From contig NZ_WMCD01000003.1 in NCBI RefSeq assembly GCF_010994275.1, forward strand, positions 1-64,000: DNA of 64,000 nt, given 5' to 3'. This document shows, one piece after another, positions 28,118 through 36,339 of this stretch (position 1 is the stretch's first letter; every line of letters begins with the position of its first letter). Under the pieces are notes generated by a model, which saw only the letters and a list, made by a program, of their open reading frames with translations, was not told the DNA's origin and ran no database searches. A program made the translations under genes and the position numbers. Origin of the DNA: Cyclobacterium jeungdonense (lineage in GTDB: Bacteria; Bacteroidota; Bacteroidia; Cytophagales; Cyclobacteriaceae).

Positions 28118-29734
28118 ATGGAACTATCAACTTGTTTTGAACGAGTTTCACTTCTGTTTTCAACGAAACTGAACCTCTCTTATTTCGTGTTTGTGGGAAT
28201 GATGCTCTTCTCGTGTGGCGAGGCAGGGAGTCATGATGAAATTCCGCCACCAGTTGTATTTTCACCTACTATCCCGGTCGATGTTGACCCTGTATTACAA
28301 GAAAAGCTGAAAAAAGAAGGAGATATTTACGCCTTAAATGAAAGCTTTAATCGCTACAGCTGGCAAGCATTTATGGCTATTCAATGGCCATTAGCTCAAG
28401 ATGGAACCCCCAAATCAAAATTTACAGATGCGGGTGAACCAGCCTGGTTAGGTTGGAAAGAGGCCTTTCAGGTGTATCGGGAAGATGGTCAAAAACCAGC
28501 TCCCTGGGGAGCCCCCAGGACAGACTTTGGCCTAAAAATTCCCAAAGAGGTGCTAGCTGATGCTGGCGCTAGAATTGTACTATCGTCTAACACACCAACA
28601 CACCCCGGCAACTTTAGCAATATAGCCGATGAAACCGATCAGGCTTTTGCTGGGAAGTTGTACGATCAAAACGGCAACGTGGTAGTATACGAGGTACTCA
28701 TGAATCAAATTGAATTTGATTATGTAGTAGAGAATCAATTGTATAACATCAATGGTCAGTTAGATTTTACACGTACAGGCGCTATTGCGGATTTTCCGGC
28801 TGGAGATTACAACGCCGGATATTTAGGAGCCGTAGAAATAAAATTTGCATGGAAGATTTTAGAAGATACAGACATTAAATCTCGCTACTACCAAGATGAA
28901 GGCTATGTATATAACGATGCCGGCGATTTGGTTAAAAAAGATATTGGGTTAATTGGCATGCACATAAGCCAAAAAACGCCAACCGCAAAGCAGTGGGTTT
29001 GGTCCACTTTTGAGCACGTAGATAACCTGGATCAGAATGTTATTGACGTCAACGGTAAGCGGGAATTAATTCACCCAACCCTGCGTGATCCAAATTGTGA
29101 AATTTGCCCGGTAAATTACGATGTTTCTAACGGTACAACCTTTAAGTTTATGGAAGACCCGCAAGGGAATTATTGGCAATTAACCGGGAAAGATCAGCAA
29201 AAACAAGATAGTATTTACCCAGAGCAGTATTGGGCATCGGAAAATGTAATGAAAACGCAGGCTTTTAGAATGGTAGACATTCCAGTGCGTGTAAAAAACA
29301 TTAACAAACAAATGCAAGCCTATTTTGCACAAGAAGGCAGTATATGGCAGTATTATTTGCTAGTTGACACGCAGTATCCATTAAACCAAAACGTACTCCC
29401 TGGACCTAATGGCAAAGAGGACAATACGGTTCCGGAGTCTGTAGTAAACAAGCCTGGTGGAGATCCAAATATTGCTTTGCTTACCAATATCACTATGGAA
29501 ACATTTTTTCAAGGAGGAAACCAAAGCGCATCCGATTTAATAGAAGGCAATCCAAAAAACGTGAAAACCATTTTTGGAACCGAAAGCTGCATGGGTTGTC
29601 ATTCAAGTGCCGGGATCTATAAAAATATAAATGGAGAAGTCAGTAAAAACGGAGCGCAACTCTCTGGAGATTTTAGCTGGCTTTTAGGAAAAGCCAAGTA
29701 CAACGATTCAATTCCTCATCCGGTTCCGGAATAA
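28118..29734 (+). CDS. Mono-heme cytochrome c-like lipoprotein
   Basis: 538 residues. The hydrophobic stretch YFVFVGMMLFSC (Cys near residue 33) looks like a lipoprotein signal with a long N-region. A single heme c site, ESCMGCHSSAG, lies near residue 490. An early conserved-looking block, NRYSWQAFMAIQWP, recurs, from memory, in a family of uncharacterised large proteins with one C-terminal heme. A CEICPVNYD motif near residue 327 could be a disulfide or metal site. Placement after a tyrosinase suggests an electron-transfer or phenol-oxidation partner, but this is inference. Domain names are not known to me. Confidence 0.75.
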   Translation: MELSTCFERVSLLFSTKLNLSYFVFVGMMLFSCGEAGSHDEIPPPVVFSPTIPVDVDPVLQEKLKKEGDIYALNESFNRYSWQAFMAIQWPLAQDGTPKSKFTDAGEPAWLGWKEAFQVYREDGQKPAPWGAPRTDFGLKIPKEVLADAGARIVLSSNTPTHPGNFSNIADETDQAFAGKLYDQNGNVVVYEVLMNQIEFDYVVENQLYNINGQLDFTRTGAIADFPAGDYNAGYLGAVEIKFAWKILEDTDIKSRYYQDEGYVYNDAGDLVKKDIGLIGMHISQKTPTAKQWVWSTFEHVDNLDQNVIDVNGKRELIHPTLRDPNCEICPVNYDVSNGTTFKFMEDPQGNYWQLTGKDQQKQDSIYPEQYWASENVMKTQAFRMVDIPVRVKNINKQMQAYFAQEGSIWQYYLLVDTQYPLNQNVLPGPNGKEDNTVPESVVNKPGGDPNIALLTNITMETFFQGGNQSASDLIEGNPKNVKTIFGTESCMGCHSSAGIYKNINGEVSKNGAQLSGDFSWLLGKAKYNDSIPHPVPE

Positions 29735-30653
29735 AAAAGCAGTCCCACTCGGATATTCCGCAGGGCGATGGTCTTTTCTTCGGAATTAATAAAAGACAAG
29801 ATAAAAGCTAAATGGAAAGGGATTTCCTGTGACGGCGATTGTTCTGTTTCGAATGCGTCAAAGCCGAAAGGAGTAAAAAAGGTGAGCCTGCTCCATAAGG
29901 CCAGGTGAATTTAGTTTTTCCATTTCCACAATGTCCTTTATACTGGGCGGCCTTTGCGGTGATCGGTCGTTGTACTTGTACCACTTTCGGTAAATAAGAA
30001 TGCTCGATATTTGGCGAAATGAATGCACCACCAATAATCCTTAAGGATTTTGGATTATTTTGCCATCCTACCAAAACCGGTATTTCCTGAAAGTGTATTT
30101 GAAGCTATTTAGGGTTTATTAAGGGATTCGCCTCCTCCATACTTATCAAAAACCCATAACCTATGAAGGCCGAAAAAATTCTAATGGTTAATGCTTTCAA
30201 GTAAAATAAGGTTTTACCGATAAAGTTGTTTTCTATTTGTCGAGGAATGGAATTTTTAGTAGATGACTAATTTTAACTTAGCAATGCCGAAATAACTTGT
30301 CTTACTTAAAACCTATACATCAGTAAAAATGGGAAAAAGTATAAGCAGAAATAGAAAAATCATGGGCTTTCTATAAGGCACTAATTAAGCCAGAAGGGCT
30401 TCAATAATAGTAACCACGGGTGAAAACCCGTGGATTAGAAAAAACCAAGATAATTTTGGCGGTATTGTAGCCTTTTTCCGCAACAATGCTGACAAAATCC
30501 TAACACAAGTTACCAACTTAACGTTGCTTTTTCCCAAGGTATTGGAATCCGGTTTAAAAAATCCGGAAAAGTTAAAAATAGCCTGAATACAGAATTTTGG
30601 GGCAAAAATCGTATATTATCAATTCTTTTTAAAATTAACCAAATCCAAATACG
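29735..30653. other. Long gene-free stretch with a REP-like palindrome
   Basis: About 920 bp. A minus-strand frame at 29808-30074 has no credible start context and no recognisable sequence. The only clear structure is the hairpin at 30414-30433. The sialate O-acetylesterase promoter should lie at the right end. Confidence 0.45.
30414..30433. repeat. REP-like palindrome, CCACGGGT stem with GAAA loop
   Basis: CCACGGGT (30414-30421), GAAA, ACCCGTGG (30426-30433): a perfect 8-bp stem closed by a GNRA-type tetraloop. Similar CCACGGGT-x4-ACCCGTGG elements are, as I recall, spread through Bacteroidota genomes, in the style of repeats mobilised by REP-associated tyrosine transposases. No transposase gene is in the window. 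Confidence 0.55.
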
Positions 30654-32105
30654 ATGAGAAAAATAGTGTTGTTTGCTGCTTTATTCCTGGTTCTGTTTCA
30701 GGTAAAGGCAGAATTAAAATTGCCTAAAGTTTTTGCTGACCATATGGTGTTGCAGCGGGGACAAGAAATACCCGTATGGGGTGAGGCAGATCCACGGCAG
30801 CGTGTGATTGTCACCTTTCAGGACAAAGAATATCGGGTCAGAGCCGATCGGGAAGGTAACTGGGAGCTTCGCATGGATGCTTTTCCAAAAGGGGGACCCT
30901 ATATCTTAACCGTTAACACATCGAAAGAATCCCTTGCCTATGAAAACGTCATGATGGGGGATGTGTGGTTGCTGGGAGGCCAATCCAATATGGAATGGGC
31001 CTTGAAAAACACCAACAATGGAGAGGATAGCATCAAGGTGGCCGATTATCCCAATATCCGTTTGTTTGAGGTAGGAAGAGACCTGAGCCTGCAGCCACTT
31101 GACGATGTGGCGGAAGCAAAATGGTCTGTTTGTACGCCGGCCACGGTCGAGAACTTTTCCGCCATTGGTTATTATTTTGCCCGAAGAATTCAGGCGGATT
31201 TGGATGTGCCTATTGGATTACTGGATATCAATTGGGGAGGTACTGTTTCCGAGGCATGGACCAGTGCAGAGGCGCTGGCTACTCACGGAGATTTCAGCCA
31301 ACGGATAGCTACCAATCAGGCAGAGGGACCCACTGATTTTTCCGACCCGGAGGTCCGAAAGCCGAACAACTGGCCTACCAGCCTTTTTTATGGGATGCTG
31401 GAGCCAGTGATACCGTTTGCCATCAAAGGAGCACTTTGGTACCAGGGCGAATCCAATGCCGGAAGGGCCTATCAATACCGGGAGATCTTTCCCCTGATGA
31501 TCCAGGACTGGAGAAAACAGTGGGGACAGGGCGATTTTCCCTTTATTTGGGTGCAGTTGGCCAATTTCAGACAACCGAAAGAAAAACCGGGCGATAGTGA
31601 CTGGGCCGAATTAAGGGAAGCTCAAAGCATGACCTTATCCCTTCCCAATACCGCCCAGGCGGTAATCATTGATAAAGGGGAGGCCGATGACATCCACCCC
31701 AGGGATAAATGGACGGTAGGCGAACGACTGGCCCGTGCCGCAAAGAAGGTAGCTTATGGAATGGATGTGGTCTACAGTGGCCCCACCTTTAAATCCATGG
31801 AAGTTCAGGGAAATCAGATCCGGATCAGTTTTGATCATGTGGGTTCCGGCTTGATGGTTAAGGATAAATACGGTTACGTAAAAGGTTTTGCAGTCGCTGG
31901 CGCCGACAAGGAATTTCACTGGGTCAAAGGCTTTCAGGATGGAAACCAGATCGTTTTGGAAACCGGAGATATAGACCAACCGGTTGCGGTGCGATACGGC
32001 TGGGCGGACAATCCGGATGATCTCAACCTGTATAATGAGGAAGGACTTCCCGCTGATCCGTTCCGAACGGACGACTGGCAGGGAATCACATACGGCAAGA
32101 AATAA
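30654..32105 (+). CDS. Sialate O-acetylesterase-like SGNH hydrolase
   Basis: Exported esterase (483 aa, signal MRKIVLFAALFLVLFQVKA) of the sialate O-acetylesterase family, which removes acetyl esters from sialic acids or other glycans. Family hallmarks: KVFADHMVLQRGQEIPVWG after the signal, the nucleophile Ser in LGGQSNMEW near residue 109, WGGTVSEAW, LWYQGESNA, and the Asp-x-His pair in DDIHPRDKWTVGERLA. It may be a plant- or algal-glycan esterase rather than a sialidase partner; no sialic acid genes are nearby. It ends at a shared convergent terminator. Confidence 0.9.
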   Translation: MRKIVLFAALFLVLFQVKAELKLPKVFADHMVLQRGQEIPVWGEADPRQRVIVTFQDKEYRVRADREGNWELRMDAFPKGGPYILTVNTSKESLAYENVMMGDVWLLGGQSNMEWALKNTNNGEDSIKVADYPNIRLFEVGRDLSLQPLDDVAEAKWSVCTPATVENFSAIGYYFARRIQADLDVPIGLLDINWGGTVSEAWTSAEALATHGDFSQRIATNQAEGPTDFSDPEVRKPNNWPTSLFYGMLEPVIPFAIKGALWYQGESNAGRAYQYREIFPLMIQDWRKQWGQGDFPFIWVQLANFRQPKEKPGDSDWAELREAQSMTLSLPNTAQAVIIDKGEADDIHPRDKWTVGERLARAAKKVAYGMDVVYSGPTFKSMEVQGNQIRISFDHVGSGLMVKDKYGYVKGFAVAGADKEFHWVKGFQDGNQIVLETGDIDQPVAVRYGWADNPDDLNLYNEEGLPADPFRTDDWQGITYGKK

Positions 32106-32123
32106 GGCATGTAGATTTTAACC

Positions 32124-32186
32124 AAAGTAGTGTCCGGGTATTTCCGAAAGCGTAGCATTTGGTCTCCGGATACTACTTTTTTTATT
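32124..32186. terminator. Terminator between convergent esterase and phnW genes
   Basis: A 14-bp stem with one G-U pair (32124-32137 with 32166-32179) and a 28-nt loop occupies the space between two convergent stops. On the plus strand it runs into a T-rich tail ending at the phnW stop, so it serves the esterase gene at least. Confidence 0.75.
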
Positions 32187-33287
32187 TTACCAGAATTTTA
32201 TTTTTTCCACGGCAGCTACCAGACGGTGAATATCCTCCGGAAAAACATTTCCGATATGGCCAATCCTGAAAGTAGGCGCTTGCGAAACCTTTCCCGGATA
32301 GATTACAAAGCCCTCGGATTTCAATAAGTGGTACAGTTTTTCAAAGGAAAAACCGGGATTTTTGGGTTCATGGAAGGCAGTTATGATAGGAGATTGGTCT
32401 TCAGGAGAAAGGAAAGCACGAATTCCCATATTTTCCATTCCCCGAATCAGGATTTTGTGATTCGTGCAGTAGCGTTGATACCTCGCTTCTATGCCTCCCT
32501 CTTCTTCCAGTTCTTGCAAGGCTTGTAAAAAGGCCCGAACGGTATGGGTCGGGGAAGTAAACCGCCATTTGCCCTTGTTTTTCTCCATGGTTTGCCATTG
32601 ATCAAACAGGTCCAGGGAGTGACTTTTTGAATTTCCCTCACACTCCTGCAGCAGGCCTTTATCGGCCAGCACAAAACCAAATCCCGGTACCCCCTGAATG
32701 CACTTATTGGCACTGCTGATCAGGAAGTCGATTTTTGGCGCGTTTATATCCAGGGGAATACCTCCAAAGCTACTCATAGCATCCAGAATGAAAACTTTCC
32801 CCCATTTCCCTGCCAATTCGGCAATGGGCGCATACAGATTGCGCATACCGGTAGTCGTTTCGCAGTGTACCATGCCGATATGGGTGATTTCCCGATGCGC
32901 TCGCAGCGTTTTTTCCACGATTTCCGGATCCGGCTGTTTGCCTTCTGAGAAAGTCAGCACTTCCAATCCCACTCCCATCATGGAGGCAATTTTTGCCATT
33001 CGATTGCCATAAGCACCGTTTGAAATTACCAGTATGGTGCTATCGGGCTTTAGGCAGGTCCAAAGGACGGCTTCTACGGAAAAGGTACCGCTCCCCTGCA
33101 TCAATACCGAAGTATACTCAGAACCACCTTGACTCAAATTTACCAGGGAAGAACGAATCGTTTGGACAAGCTCGTTGTAATCCGAATCCCAGGTGCACCA
33201 GTCCCGGTTCATGGCGGCACGAACGGTTTTACTGGTACTCAAAGGTCCGGGAGTAAGCAATAAATAGGGATTTTCTGGTATCATCAT
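32187..33287 (-). CDS. phnW: 2-aminoethylphosphonate-pyruvate transaminase
   Basis: PLP enzyme (366 aa) that transfers the amino group of 2-aminoethylphosphonate to pyruvate, giving phosphonoacetaldehyde and alanine. Evidence: the N-terminal LLLTPGPLSTSKTVRAAM motif, CTWDSDYNELV, LDAMSSFGGIPLD with the PLP-binding Asp, and the Schiff-base Lys in SSANKCIQGVPGFG. ATG 33287 is preferred to the TTG at 33302. No phnX, phnA or phosphonate importer is adjacent, so phosphonate cleavage would need genes elsewhere. It could instead work in phosphonate-lipid or glycan metabolism. Confidence 0.9.
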   Translation of the reverse strand: MMIPENPYLLLTPGPLSTSKTVRAAMNRDWCTWDSDYNELVQTIRSSLVNLSQGGSEYTSVLMQGSGTFSVEAVLWTCLKPDSTILVISNGAYGNRMAKIASMMGVGLEVLTFSEGKQPDPEIVEKTLRAHREITHIGMVHCETTTGMRNLYAPIAELAGKWGKVFILDAMSSFGGIPLDINAPKIDFLISSANKCIQGVPGFGFVLADKGLLQECEGNSKSHSLDLFDQWQTMEKNKGKWRFTSPTHTVRAFLQALQELEEEGGIEARYQRYCTNHKILIRGMENMGIRAFLSPEDQSPIITAFHEPKNPGFSFEKLYHLLKSEGFVIYPGKVSQAPTFRIGHIGNVFPEDIHRLVAAVEKIKFW

Positions 33288-33393
33288 GATGGTAATAGGC
33301 AAAAATACGGATGCTAAATATAAGCTTTCCGCACTATAATTTCAGAAATCTGACTGAAATTAGTATCTTCCTCAGTGAACCGTTTACAACAAC

Positions 33394-33444
33394 ATGGATA
33401 ATTTTATTTCAGGCATCCACAATTATTGTGAGGCAGGGATTTGA
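33394..33444 (+). pseudogene. N-terminal remnant of a small conserved gene
   Basis: ATG at 33394 opens a frame MDNFISGIHNYCEAGI that stops after 16 codons. From memory, Cytophagales and Flavobacteria have conserved proteins starting M-x-N-F-I-x-G-I-x-N-Y-C-D-R-W-C. If so, the rest was lost where the DNA now meets the egtD end. Too short to be sure. Confidence 0.25.
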
Positions 33445-33453
33445 TCAATAAAC

Positions 33454-34386
33454 TTATACTTCAAATAAGCTGATGCTGAAATAGGATTTGCTATCGGTAA
33501 AATGATGGTCGTTTTTGAATCCCGCATTTTCCCTAATCCGATCCAAGTCATGCAGGCTGTATTTTTGCGAAATCTCCATATGGATGGCTTCATAGGGAGA
33601 AAAAGTAAGGGTGTGGCCAGATACCCGGACCTTTTGTTCGACTTTACTGATCAGGTAGCTTTTGGTGGCTCCGCTGATGGGATCATAACTGGCATAATGA
33701 TCAAAATCAGCGGTATTGAAATTTCCATTTAATTCCCTATTGATCCTGTCCAGAAGGTTGATATTAAACCTTTTGGTGATGCCGGCGGGATCATCATACG
33801 CTGCAAGGATGGTTCTGGGATGTTTTTTAAGGTCAACTCCCAGCATAAAGTAATCCCCCTTTCCCATAAAACTTTTCACAAACCGGATAAAGTCAAGGGC
33901 TTTTTTCCCTTCAAAATTTCCAATATTGCTGCCAAGAAACAGAATAATTTTCGGGATCTCTCTTGATGAAATATTTTTCAGGGTTTCAAAGTAATCCCCG
34001 GCAATAGGTTTGACACAAAGACCGGGAAGTTTCTGCCGCATGATTTCTTCATTTACCGAAAGTATTTCGGGAGAAATGTCCAGGGGAATATAGGTGACTT
34101 TCTTCTTTTCCCGGATCATGGCATCCAGAAAAAACGCGGTTTTACTGCCATCTCCGGCACCAAGTTCTACTACGTCGTAGCTAGCCTGCGGGAGTTTGTT
34201 GATGATGTCTTTTACCCGGTGTTGTAAGATTTCTGTTTCGCAACCAGGGAGGTAGTATTCCGGCATGTGCATGATTTGCTGGAAAATGGCAGAGCCTTTA
34301 TCATCATAAAAGTATTTGGAAAAAAGTCTTTTGGGGTTTGATTGCAATCCCTTCAAGATATCCTTTTCAAATGTGTCTGTTGTCAT
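33454..34386 (-). CDS. egtD: L-histidine N-alpha-methyltransferase
   Basis: SAM-dependent enzyme making hercynine (trimethylhistidine), the first step of ergothioneine synthesis. 310 residues from ATG 34386 (MTTDTFEKDILKGLQSNPKR), which is family length. It shows the EgtD landmarks KYFYDDKGSAIFQQI, MPEYYLPGCETEIL, the SAM loop VVELGAGDGSKTAFFLDAM, LFLGSNIGNF and FMLGVDLKKHP. Its ATG overlaps the egtB stop (ATGA at 34383-34386), giving tight coupling. Confidence 0.96.
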   Translation of the reverse strand: MTTDTFEKDILKGLQSNPKRLFSKYFYDDKGSAIFQQIMHMPEYYLPGCETEILQHRVKDIINKLPQASYDVVELGAGDGSKTAFFLDAMIREKKKVTYIPLDISPEILSVNEEIMRQKLPGLCVKPIAGDYFETLKNISSREIPKIILFLGSNIGNFEGKKALDFIRFVKSFMGKGDYFMLGVDLKKHPRTILAAYDDPAGITKRFNINLLDRINRELNGNFNTADFDHYASYDPISGATKSYLISKVEQKVRVSGHTLTFSPYEAIHMEISQKYSLHDLDRIRENAGFKNDHHFTDSKSYFSISLFEV

Positions 34387-35573
34387 AGCGATTGGGCGAG
34401 CCTGATTCCTGAAAAAATCCATCGGGAGGCTGGTGCAAAGAAGTTTCGGTAGCTTTTTCTGCTATGTTCCGGAGCAGTGGCCGCAGATGCCCCTCTCAAA
34501 ACATGCTGATTGATCATAAATTTTCCGTTGTATTCCCCCAATGCTCCCGGAGCTTTTTGAAACCCGGGGTAGGGTAGGTAGGCACTTCCTGTCCATTCCC
34601 AGAGTTGGCCCCACGAAAATCGGTCAGCGGCAGCCTCCCACTCGAATTCCGTAGGTAGGCGCAGGCCTTTCCATTCGGCAAAGGCATAGGCCTCGTACAT
34701 GCTCACATGTTGAACCGGTAGTGACGGGTCCACAGGTACCAGTCCATTTAGCGTATAATGGTACCATTCTCCTTTGGTATAATGCCAGTATAGGGGAGCC
34801 TCTAGCTTGTTTTTTTGCAGGTAATCCCAGCCGTCGGCATGCCAAAGATTAAAATCCGAATAGGCTCCGGAAGCAATGAATTCCATGAATTCGCCATTAG
34901 TCACTAATTTGCTGCCGATCTGGTAAGGCTCCAGAAAGACTCGGTGCCTGCCTAGCTCATTGTCGTAACAAAACTCATCGCCGGAATAGCCGATTTCATA
35001 AATCCCCTCTTCCATCCGTATCCAGGAGAATTCCTGGTTTTCAGCCTTCAAAACAAATGAATCTCCATATACTGGAAATGTGGGTTGATGGCCTAAAATG
35101 TATTTGATATCATATACCAGCAATTCCTGGTGTTGTTGCTCGTGATGAATGCCTAACTTCAGGATTTCCAGGGCTTCGGTAACGGCGTTGCCAGAAGAAA
35201 GCAGCTCCAACACTTCCTCTGTCACGTGAGATCGGAAATCCATTATCTCCTTTACGGGAGGCCGGCTCATCAGGCCCCTGTTTGGTCGCAAAACCCGTTC
35301 GCCTGCATTGTTATAGTAGCTATTAAATAAATATGCAAAATCCGTGTTGTAAACCTTATAACCCGACTTGTATGGGCCAAGCAGAAACTGCTCAAAAAAC
35401 CAGGTGGAATGCGCCAAATGCCATTTGGGCGGGGAGACATCAACGATGGGTTGGGGCACATGGTCTTCTGGTGTTAAAGGCGCACAAATTTGCTCCGTTT
35501 GCCTACGACAGTCTTTGAATTTTTGAACCATCGCTTGAAAAATGGTTTCCGGTTGGCTTAATTCCGTTGGCAT
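34383..35573 (-). CDS. egtB: Hercynine oxygenase / sulfoxide synthase
   Basis: Non-heme iron enzyme that joins hercynine to a thiol (gamma-glutamylcysteine or cysteine) with O2. ATG 35573 gives 396 residues. The N-terminal DinB-like domain has WHLAHSTWFFEQF and the iron-ligand HHEQQHQELLVYD; the C-terminal FGE-sulfatase-like domain has VTNGEFMEFI, RLPTEFEWEAAA and WGQLWEWTGSAY. Neither egtC (amidohydrolase) nor egtE (C-S lyase) is adjacent, so the thiol donor and the final lyase are unknown. First gene of the egtB-egtD pair. Confidence 0.95.
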   Translation of the reverse strand: MPTELSQPETIFQAMVQKFKDCRRQTEQICAPLTPEDHVPQPIVDVSPPKWHLAHSTWFFEQFLLGPYKSGYKVYNTDFAYLFNSYYNNAGERVLRPNRGLMSRPPVKEIMDFRSHVTEEVLELLSSGNAVTEALEILKLGIHHEQQHQELLVYDIKYILGHQPTFPVYGDSFVLKAENQEFSWIRMEEGIYEIGYSGDEFCYDNELGRHRVFLEPYQIGSKLVTNGEFMEFIASGAYSDFNLWHADGWDYLQKNKLEAPLYWHYTKGEWYHYTLNGLVPVDPSLPVQHVSMYEAYAFAEWKGLRLPTEFEWEAAADRFSWGQLWEWTGSAYLPYPGFQKAPGALGEYNGKFMINQHVLRGASAATAPEHSRKSYRNFFAPASRWIFSGIRLAQSL

Positions 35574-35611
35574 ACGATGATTGTTTTTAAGTTTTGCAGG
35601 GTCGCCCTTCA

Positions 35612-35650
35612 AAAAATGCAGGGAGGCAATCAACCTCCCTTTATTTTTTG
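35612..35650 (-). terminator. Terminator after the first RidA cassette
   Basis: A 7-bp stem AGGGAGG/CCTCCCT (35620-35626 with 35634-35640) is followed by GCATTTTTTG on the minus strand and TTATTTTTTG on the plus strand. It lies about 60 bp past the RidA stop and ends the minus-strand cassette. Confidence 0.65.
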
Positions 35651-35699
35651 ATTCAAAGAATGTCTAAAAATAGCATCCTTCAATGGAATATAAAATCAA

Positions 35700-36275
35700 T
35701 TACTCATAAAGTTCCACAATCATGTCGATTTCCACGGAGATATTGTTGGGCAGCGAACTCATACCTATGGCGGCTCGGGCGTGCTTTCCCTTGTCGCCAA
35801 AAACTTCTACCATCAGGTCAGAGAAGCCGTTGATTACCTGAGAATGTTGCTTGAAGGACGGATCTGCATTGACCATGCCCTGGGCACGAACGATGTTTTT
35901 TACCCGGTTGAGATCTCCTATTTCGGCCTTAAGCGAAGAGAGCAATGAAATGCCCGTAAAGCGGGCCGCCTCGATACCCTGCTCCAATTCCAATTCAGAT
36001 CCCAGTTTACCGATAACCTGAGTACCATCGGGTCTATCCGGACCATGCCCTGCCAGGTAAACCACATTTCCCACGGTTTTGGCTTTGAGGTAATTGGCGG
36101 TGGGTGGGTTTGGCATGATCAATTCAATGCCCAGATCCCGGAGTCGTTGTTCCGCATCAATACCGTCTCCCGGTTGTTCCTGGGCAGGTGGTTCATCCGA
36201 AACTTCGGACGCCTTTTCCTCACAGGCAAGGAGTAAAAAGAGGGACAATGACAGGAGTAATGCATAATTTTTCAT
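35700..36275 (-). CDS. RidA-family lipoprotein (cassette A)
   Basis: RidA-type imine/enamine hydrolase, here with an export signal: MKNYALLLSLSLFLLLAC, lipidated Cys18, then a linker rich in Glu, Gln and Pro. The RidA domain (about 55-191) has NVVYLAGHGPDRPDG, RVKNIVRAQGMVNADPSF, and the catalytic-Arg block KHARAAIGMSSLPNN ending EIDMIVEL. RidA proteins normally work in the cytoplasm, deaminating 2-aminoacrylate and related products of PLP enzymes. It is the last gene of cassette A, 64 bp after the SelA-like gene, so it likely handles that enzyme's product in the periplasm. Confidence 0.88.
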   Translation of the reverse strand: MKNYALLLSLSLFLLLACEEKASEVSDEPPAQEQPGDGIDAEQRLRDLGIELIMPNPPTANYLKAKTVGNVVYLAGHGPDRPDGTQVIGKLGSELELEQGIEAARFTGISLLSSLKAEIGDLNRVKNIVRAQGMVNADPSFKQHSQVINGFSDLMVEVFGDKGKHARAAIGMSSLPNNISVEIDMIVELYE

Positions 36276-36339
36276 AAATCTGTTTGTTTTTAAAGGTGGT
36301 GAAATCCGGTCATTTGGGTAAATTCAACTATATAAAACC

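Noticed and set aside
29808..30074. Minus-strand frame of 88 codons
   Set aside because: No family, no start context, and it lies in a long non-coding stretch; I cannot support it.
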